DNA from: an uncultured Candidatus Saccharibacteria bacterium
GTDB lineage: Bacteria > Patescibacteria > Saccharimonadia > Saccharimonadales > CAMLKC01
Assembly (NCBI GenBank): GCA_946479025.1
Contig: CAMLDM010000031.1
Coordinates: 1-9,532 of the forward strand
DNA length: 9,532 bases
Reading direction: 5' to 3'
The notes under the pieces: generated by a model
Told to the model about the DNA's origin: nothing
The model's database searches: none
What the model saw: only the letters and a program-made list of their open reading frames with translations
Made by a program: the position numbers and the translations under genes
Shown: positions 5,518 through 9,532 of the stretch, in pieces
Layout: each line of letters begins with the position of its first letter
Numbering within the stretch: the first letter of the stretch is position 1

Positions 5518-6072
5518 TTATGCAGCGGCTTCTGTTTCCATTAGGAGTTTTGCGCGAAGTATCAGAACGCAAGTCGGCGCATGAGTTATTCCGCCGTCCA
5601 GCACCATCTGGTATACGTCATCAAATTTCATTTTGTGCACCGTAATAACCTCCGTCCCCTCGGGGCTGCTCTCGCCCTGATGCAGACCTTTTGCTATAAA
5701 CAAGCGCTGAGGAACTGAAACGACTGAGGTAAGCGGGTCAACCATGCCACAATCAATCCATTCATCGGCAGTAAGACCCGTTTCTTCTTTGAGCTCTTTT
5801 TTTACTGTTTCAAGCGGTGTCGCGCCATCTTCTATAGCTCCGCTAGCCGCCTCAATGCTATTGTGTTCGACAGCGTAGCGGTATTCCTCGGTAATATACA
5901 CGAAGCCGTCGTCGGTCATCGGAAGCACCGAAACACCAGGCAGTATAGTTGCGACACCAAATATGCCAGGCTTTCCATCCGGCCGAATTACCGCATCCTC
6001 GCGGACGCTCATCCACGGGTTTTGATATGTTGTTTTTGAACCTGTAACTTTCCAAGGACCTTTTTCTAACAT
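5518..6072 (-). CDS. NUDIX hydrolase, ADP-ribose pyrophosphatase-like, 184 aa
   Basis: NUDIX enzymes cleave nucleoside diphosphates linked to another group. From the Met at 6072, residues 13-60 fit the N-terminal strand region of ADP-ribose pyrophosphatases (NPWMSVREDAVIRPDG), and residues 62-82 give EEYRYAVEHNSIEAASGAIE. The Nudix box is G78-x5-A84-x7-K92-E-L-K-E-E-T-G-L100. The metal-binding glutamates of the REUxEE part are kept, but the first box Glu is Ala and the Arg is Lys. The substrate is inferred from overall similarity only. An upstream in-frame ATG at 6114 would add 14 residues, but those codons are the hairpin of the preceding terminator and the -10 box. Starting at 6072 puts the ATG six bases after TATGCT, a leaderless arrangement. 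The stop codon abuts the hsp20 CIRCE and no other terminator is seen. Confidence 0.85.
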   Translation of the reverse strand: MLEKGPWKVTGSKTTYQNPWMSVREDAVIRPDGKPGIFGVATILPGVSVLPMTDDGFVYITEEYRYAVEHNSIEAASGAIEDGATPLETVKKELKEETGLTADEWIDCGMVDPLTSVVSVPQRLFIAKGLHQGESSPEGTEVITVHKMKFDDVYQMVLDGGITHAPTCVLILRAKLLMETEAAA

Positions 6073-6078
6073 GCCATT

Positions 6079-6087
6079 AGCATAGCA
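6079..6087 (-). promoter_or_regulatory. Extended -10 promoter of the NUDIX gene
   Basis: TG-C-TATGCT on the minus strand (hexamer 6079-6084, TG 6086-6087). The predicted +1 is base 6072, the A of the preferred start codon. It shares its first bases with the end of the upstream terminator. Confidence 0.55.
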
Positions 6088-6110
6088 AAACACCTCGCTT
6101 TCGCGAAGTG
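6087..6110 (-). terminator. Intrinsic terminator of the 6135-6689 gene
   Basis: On the minus strand CACTTCGC pairs with GCGAGGTG (8 bp, one G-U pair) around a GAAA tetraloop (stem-loop 6091-6110), followed by TTTT (6087-6090). The T-tract is short, so termination may be partial. It lies 24 bases after the stop of the upstream gene. Confidence 0.65.
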
Positions 6111-6134
6111 CCACTCTCCTAGTTCCTATAATCT

Positions 6135-6689
6135 TTAGTAAACCCTTCTTCTGGCCTTACCCCTACCAACAACCGCCGCAAGCGAAAGTCCGCGTGCTGC
6201 TATTTTGTCGTGTGCCGTTTGCTCGCCCAGCGGATTATTGGCGTCTTCCGCAGCCTGCACTTCAGACACGGCGTCCAGCAATTCTTCAACACCTAGTTCG
6301 GCATAGTGGTCTCTTAGCGACTCTGTGTCACCGCTGACAAATGCTGCATAACGAGATCCGTCCTCGTTGGTCCACGTCGGCCTCGACGGAGAGTAAGGCA
6401 CCTCGCCCTCGCGCGGTTCAATCGGCTCCAGGCCACAAACCACCTCACTGGTCCAATCGGTCTTTGAATACCGCTCTTCCTCCGAGTCGCCCACCATTCG
6501 TGCCCCCTTAAATTCTTCGGGTATTTCAGACGATTCGCCTTTTTGATGTATGTACGTTCTGATGACACCATGCGAAACCGTAACAGGTCCTTCACAATTA
6601 CTTCCCGCAACTCGTGCAAGAGCTTTTGAAATTTTACCGCGGTTTGGGCAGCTATCACACTTCTCCGGAGTCGGCTGTCTCTCTGTCAT
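6135..6689 (-). CDS. Hypothetical protein with CxxC motif, 184 aa
   Basis: I do not recognise a family. The protein is soluble and acidic in the middle, with no signal peptide or membrane helix. It has four cysteines: C11 and C14 in EKCDSCPNRG, C32 in SNCEGPV and C85 in VVCGLEP. The first three could bind a metal ion, but the fourth-ligand spacing fits no zinc-finger class I know. Residues 100-120 contain PTWTNEDGSRYAAFVSG and residues 130-165 are predicted helical (ELGVEELLDAVSEVQAAEDA). The C-terminus is strongly basic (GRGKARRRVY), which could bind nucleic acid; that is a guess. A promoter 9 bases before the ATG predicts a leader of only about three bases and no Shine-Dalgarno is present. 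It may also be read from the uvrA-like operon 24 bases upstream. A terminator follows at 6087-6110. Confidence 0.7.
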   Translation of the reverse strand: MTERQPTPEKCDSCPNRGKISKALARVAGSNCEGPVTVSHGVIRTYIHQKGESSEIPEEFKGARMVGDSEEERYSKTDWTSEVVCGLEPIEPREGEVPYSPSRPTWTNEDGSRYAAFVSGDTESLRDHYAELGVEELLDAVSEVQAAEDANNPLGEQTAHDKIAARGLSLAAVVGRGKARRRVY

Positions 6690-6698
6690 AGTAAGCTA

Positions 6699-6727
6699 AC
6701 TATAGAACATACTTTACGATTTTACAA
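6699..6727 (-). promoter_or_regulatory. Promoter of the 6135-6689 gene
   Basis: TTGTAA (6722-6727), a 17-base spacer and TATAGT (6699-6704) on the minus strand, without the extended TG. The predicted start is about 6692, so the mRNA would begin roughly three bases before the ATG at 6689. The -35 lies inside the 3' end of the AHSA1 gene. Confidence 0.5.
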
Positions 6728-7151
6728 TCTCAGCAAGTCTCTTAATTCGCCCCAAAGCCTTTGGATAGGTGTCCATAAAATACTTCTCTAACTTTGGCGG
6801 AACATCAAATACGATTGCCAGGGTAGTAACACCATTCTTCTCGGTGAGTTTATAGCTCTCTCTTCCGCCCGTCCATTCTTTTTTCCGCTCCCGAGTTCCA
6901 CTATTCTGCGTGTCCGATTGATGTCTGAGCAATAAAAATTCGTTCGGTGTTAGTTCTTCAACCAAACTCGTGACGCCATATCCGTTTGCGGAGATAAACT
7001 GGATCTTATTACCCTTTTCCATTTCCCCCATCATGTACGTTCCTGGGTCAATGATGCCCGCCCATTCACGGAAGGTTTCGTCTTGCCACAAAGTATTCCA
7101 CACCTTTTCTTTGGTGGCGTTTATCTCAACCTGGAATTGCATTTCTTTCAT
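6714..7151 (-). CDS. SRPBCC / AHSA1 domain protein, 145 aa
   Basis: The whole protein fits the START-like SRPBCC fold as found in Activator of Hsp90 ATPase homologue 1 (AHSA1) family members. It opens with a first strand FQVEINATKEKVWNTL (6-21) and then DETFREWAG (24-32). A central sheet includes GNKIQFISANGYGVTSLVEEL and SYKLTEKNGVTTLAIVFDV. A long C-terminal helix runs from about 121 to 143 (LEKYFMDTYPKALGRIKRL). Such single-domain bacterial proteins bind small hydrophobic ligands in a cavity; the ligand is unknown and no Hsp90 link should be assumed. It is cytoplasmic. The ATG lies 2 bases after the stop of the uvrA-like gene, with GGAG 11 bases upstream inside that gene, so the two are very probably co-transcribed and translationally coupled. 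Confidence 0.85.
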   Translation of the reverse strand: MKEMQFQVEINATKEKVWNTLWQDETFREWAGIIDPGTYMMGEMEKGNKIQFISANGYGVTSLVEELTPNEFLLLRHQSDTQNSGTRERKKEWTGGRESYKLTEKNGVTTLAIVFDVPPKLEKYFMDTYPKALGRIKRLAEIVKS

Positions 7152-7153
7152 AC

Positions 7154-9391
7154 TTAAAGATACTCCGCAATCAAAGCCTTTTTGCTACTTTGTAGATCCG
7201 CGGGCGTACCCTCAAACATAATCTTGCCACCCCTGTCACCACCTTCGGGGCCAAGGTCAATGACCCAGTCGGCTTGGCGAATGACGTCTACATTGTGTTC
7301 GATAGTAATCACGGTATTGCCTTCATCGACCAGGTGATCAATGAGTTTTTGCAGGCGGGTTATATCTGAAATATGTAGTCCGGTTGTCGGTTCGTCGAGT
7401 ACATAGACAGTACCTTTCTTGTGCAGTTCGCTCGCCAGTTTAATGCGCTGGCATTCGCCGCCCGAAAGAGTACTCAGCGGCTGACCTAGCGTTAAGTACT
7501 CCAGCCCCACTTCATTAAGCGCCTGCAGGGTTTGGGCGATTTCCGGCAGATCAAAAAATTCGTGCGCCTCAGCCATGGTCAGCCCCAACACTTCCGTAAT
7601 CGACTTGCCATTATATTTGTAGGCCAACACCTCGTCCTTAAATCGCTTGCCGTCACACACGTCGCACGGCGTCTTGGCGTCGTCCAAGAAGCCCAGATTC
7701 TGGCTCAGGAAGCCCGCGCCTTTACAATTATCGCAGGCGCCCTTGGAGTTAAAGCTGAACAGCCCGGCATCCACCTTATTGCTCTTGGCAAAGGCTTTGC
7801 GGATCACATCAAAAATACCTACGTACGTGGCAGGGTTCGACCGGTTCGAAGTGCCGACCGCCGTTTGATCAACCACAATCGCGCCAGGGTGTTGTTTCAG
7901 AAATACTTGGTGAATCAGCGAACTCTTGCCCGAGCCAGCCACGCCCGTAATCACCGTAAACACGCCGGTCGGAATATCCACGTCTACGTGCTGCAGATTG
8001 TTGGCGTGCGCATCTTTGACCGCCAGCTTGCCCGTAGGCTGGCGGAATTCGCGCTTCACTGGCGCCTGATCTTTGAGATGCTCACCGGTGAGCGTTTTAG
8101 CTTTCAGAAGTTCCGAATAGGCGCCCTCAAATACCACCCGGCCGCCATCCGCGCCCGCCCGCGGCCCCACGTCTACCACATGGTCGGCGGCCTTAATTAC
8201 GTCCGGATCATGCTCCACTACCAGCACTGTGTTGCCTTGGTCGCGCAGCTTGGCCAGCAGCTCATTGAGCCGGTGCACGTCGCGCGGATGCAGACCCACG
8301 CTCGGCTCGTCAAAAATATACATCACGTCCACCAGGCTGCCATTGAGGTGCTTCACCAGCTTCACGCGCTGCGACTCACCGCCCGAAAGCGTGTCGGTCG
8401 CCCGATCCAAGGTGAGATAGCCTAGGCCAATCTCTACCAGGTTGCCCAGGCGCTCCGCTACGGTTTTAATCAGCGCATGATTTTCCTTGCTATCTAGCCT
8501 GTTAATAACTTCAGCCAGCTTATCAATCTGCATAGCACTGAACTCGGCAATATTGTGCCCGTCAATTTTGCACGCCAACGCCTTCTGGTTAATCCGCGCG
8601 CCGTGACACAACTCACACGGCCCCATGGCCACAAACGGACCGATCTGCTTTTGCGTCCGTTCCGACATCGCCCGGTAGTCGTGCTCAATGATATACTTAC
8701 GCACGAACTTATCAACCACCCCTTCAAACTTCAGCTTCACGCCCTTCATCGTGTCAGTCGGAATCGGCTTGGAATGATACAGATCATCCAGCTCTTTCTG
8801 GCTAAAATCTTTAAGCTTCTTATCGTTATCAAATAGCTTCGAGTGCTTGACGATCTCTAACCCCCAGCTCTTCTCGCCCACATACTCCGGCAATTGAATC
8901 GCGCCTTCGTTGATTGACTTGCTCATATCAAACGCTTTGTCCATATCCAGGCCCAGCTTTTGCCCCAGGCCGTTACAATTCGAACACATGCCCGCCGGGT
9001 CGTTAAACGAAAACATATTGGCATTCCCGACTTGCGGCTTGCCAAAACGCGAGAACATCAGCCGCAACGCCGTGGCAATATCCGTCACCGTACCTACCGT
9101 CGAGTGTGAGCCGCCGCCTAGTGGCTTCTGGTCTACGATCACCGCCATACTCAAATTCTTAATATCATCCGCCTCCGGCTGAGAAATGCGCGGCAAAAAG
9201 TTACGCACGAACATGCTGAAATTCTCGTTTAAAAGCCGCTGCGACTCAGCTGCGATCGTGTCGAATACCAGCGAGCTCTTGCCCGATCCCGATACACCGG
9301 TGAAGATAGTAATCTTGCGCTTGGGGATCTTTACACTAACGTTCTTGAGATTATTTTCGCGCGCACCGCGAATTTCGATGTACTCTTGCAT
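7154..9391 (-). CDS. Short UvrA-like tandem ABC ATPase lacking the UvrB-binding domain, 745 aa
   Basis: Numbering from the Met at 9415, the first ATPase half has Walker A GVSGSGKSS (40-48), zinc pairs C144/C147 and C267/C270, signature LSGGESQR (343-350), Walker B VMYIFDEP (364-371) and H402. The second half has Walker A GVAGSGKSS (491-499), zinc pairs C561/C564 and C584/C587, signature LSGGECQR (650-657), Walker B TVYVLDEP (669-676) and H707. Canonical UvrA is about 940 residues. Here the sequence passes from GTVTDIATALRLMFSRFGKP straight to FSFNDPAGMCSNCNGLG, so the UvrB-binding domain and the CPxCG zinc module before it are missing. This fits the short UvrA/DrrC-type paralogues linked to drug resistance or DNA-lesion sensing rather than the excision nuclease subunit; the exact role is inference. 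The Met at 9391 is preferred because AGGAG lies 6 bases upstream and UvrA proteins start near MQEYIEIRGARENNLK. First gene of a probable operon. Confidence 0.9.
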   Translation of the reverse strand: MQEYIEIRGARENNLKNVSVKIPKRKITIFTGVSGSGKSSLVFDTIAAESQRLLNENFSMFVRNFLPRISQPEADDIKNLSMAVIVDQKPLGGGSHSTVGTVTDIATALRLMFSRFGKPQVGNANMFSFNDPAGMCSNCNGLGQKLGLDMDKAFDMSKSINEGAIQLPEYVGEKSWGLEIVKHSKLFDNDKKLKDFSQKELDDLYHSKPIPTDTMKGVKLKFEGVVDKFVRKYIIEHDYRAMSERTQKQIGPFVAMGPCELCHGARINQKALACKIDGHNIAEFSAMQIDKLAEVINRLDSKENHALIKTVAERLGNLVEIGLGYLTLDRATDTLSGGESQRVKLVKHLNGSLVDVMYIFDEPSVGLHPRDVHRLNELLAKLRDQGNTVLVVEHDPDVIKAADHVVDVGPRAGADGGRVVFEGAYSELLKAKTLTGEHLKDQAPVKREFRQPTGKLAVKDAHANNLQHVDVDIPTGVFTVITGVAGSGKSSLIHQVFLKQHPGAIVVDQTAVGTSNRSNPATYVGIFDVIRKAFAKSNKVDAGLFSFNSKGACDNCKGAGFLSQNLGFLDDAKTPCDVCDGKRFKDEVLAYKYNGKSITEVLGLTMAEAHEFFDLPEIAQTLQALNEVGLEYLTLGQPLSTLSGGECQRIKLASELHKKGTVYVLDEPTTGLHISDITRLQKLIDHLVDEGNTVITIEHNVDVIRQADWVIDLGPEGGDRGGKIMFEGTPADLQSSKKALIAEYL

Positions 9392-9397
9392 AATGGG

Positions 9398-9402
9398 CTC
9401 CT
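9398..9402 (-). promoter_or_regulatory. Shine-Dalgarno of the UvrA-like gene
   Basis: AGGAG on the minus strand, six bases before the ATG at 9391. It decides for this start over the two ATG codons at 9412-9415, which lack any such site. Confidence 0.7.
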
Positions 9403-9410
9403 CATATTTC

Positions 9411-9419
9411 ATCATAGCA
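9411..9419 (-). promoter_or_regulatory. Extended -10 promoter of the UvrA-like operon
   Basis: TG-C-TATGAT on the minus strand (hexamer 9411-9416, TG 9418-9419). It contains both upstream ATG codons of the long reading frame. The predicted start is near 9404, giving a leader of about 13 bases. No -35 is seen at 16-18 bases; a TTGACA at 9441-9446 is 24 bases away, too far. Confidence 0.5.
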
Positions 9420-9532
9420 AAGTTCTGGTTGTCGGAAGCCTGTCAAACGTTCTGCAAATCGCATAACTATACCAAAGCTGCAAATCATGATAACGGTCTT
9501 TGAGCAAATGACCAGTAAACAATCCGTCTGAC

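Noticed and set aside
7532..8425. 297-codon open frame on the plus strand inside the UvrA-like gene
   Set aside because: It is wholly antisense to conserved ATPase motifs, its His/Arg-rich translation matches nothing, and such frames are common opposite GC-rich third positions.
9441..9446. TTGACA on the minus strand as -35 of the UvrA-like gene
   Set aside because: It is 24 bases from the -10, too far for a sigma70 promoter, and no other -10 is found at 16-18 bases.
9412..9532. Minus-strand frame open from the window edge to a TGA at 9412-9414 that would overlap the first ATG of the UvrA-like frame
   Set aside because: Only about 39 codons are visible, a second frame on the same strand is also open for most of the stretch, and it uses AGA/AGG arginine codons, which look rare in the neighbouring genes. 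More upstream sequence would decide whether an upstream gene ends here.

Overview
The window looks like a chromosomal segment of a Patescibacteria (Candidate Phyla Radiation) genome, most likely Candidatus Saccharibacteria (TM7). This rests on three things: a long secreted beta-strand repeat protein of a type I associate with these genomes, two single-pass membrane proteins of the same lineage-typical style, and an uninterrupted standard genetic code. UGA is not read as an amino acid, which argues against Gracilibacteria and Absconditabacteria. The taxonomic call comes from recognised protein style, not from a marker gene.

Layout. The plus strand carries two genes: the 3' part of a large repeat-rich exported surface protein (to 2444), then a 208-residue single-pass membrane protein (2468-3094). 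From 3097 to 9391 everything is on the minus strand. Read from right to left in transcription order, this strand holds a short UvrA-like tandem ABC ATPase, an AHSA1/SRPBCC protein, an unrecognised Cys-containing protein, a NUDIX hydrolase, an Hsp20 small heat-shock protein, a seven-helix PQ-loop-like membrane protein, a DUF1905/YdeI-type protein and a second single-pass membrane protein. The last of these converges on the plus-strand pair with only 2 bases between stop codons. No stretch longer than about 140 bases lacks a gene. I see no tRNA, rRNA, CRISPR array, insertion sequence or phage integration site.

Gene expression signals are the most informative part. Several minus-strand genes, and the plus-strand gene at 2468, have no Shine-Dalgarno. 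Instead they have an extended -10 box placed so that the predicted transcription start falls on or next to the start codon, which implies leaderless mRNAs. Others (hsp20, the uvrA-like gene, the gene ending at 3097) have leaders with Shine-Dalgarno sites. Hsp20 appears doubly controlled: a CIRCE operator overlaps a near-consensus promoter, and an 8-bp AU-rich hairpin in its roughly 56-nt leader hides the Shine-Dalgarno, like an RNA thermometer. Three intrinsic terminators are visible on the minus strand, one of them inside the coding end of the convergent plus-strand gene.

The genes form several small transcription units, not one pathway. A stress/housekeeping theme is plausible (UvrA-like ATPase, Hsp20, NUDIX, YdeI-like, AHSA1-like) beside cell-surface genes. 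I found no defence island or clearly new multi-gene system; the best candidates for novelty are the leaderless promoter pattern and the hsp20 leader.
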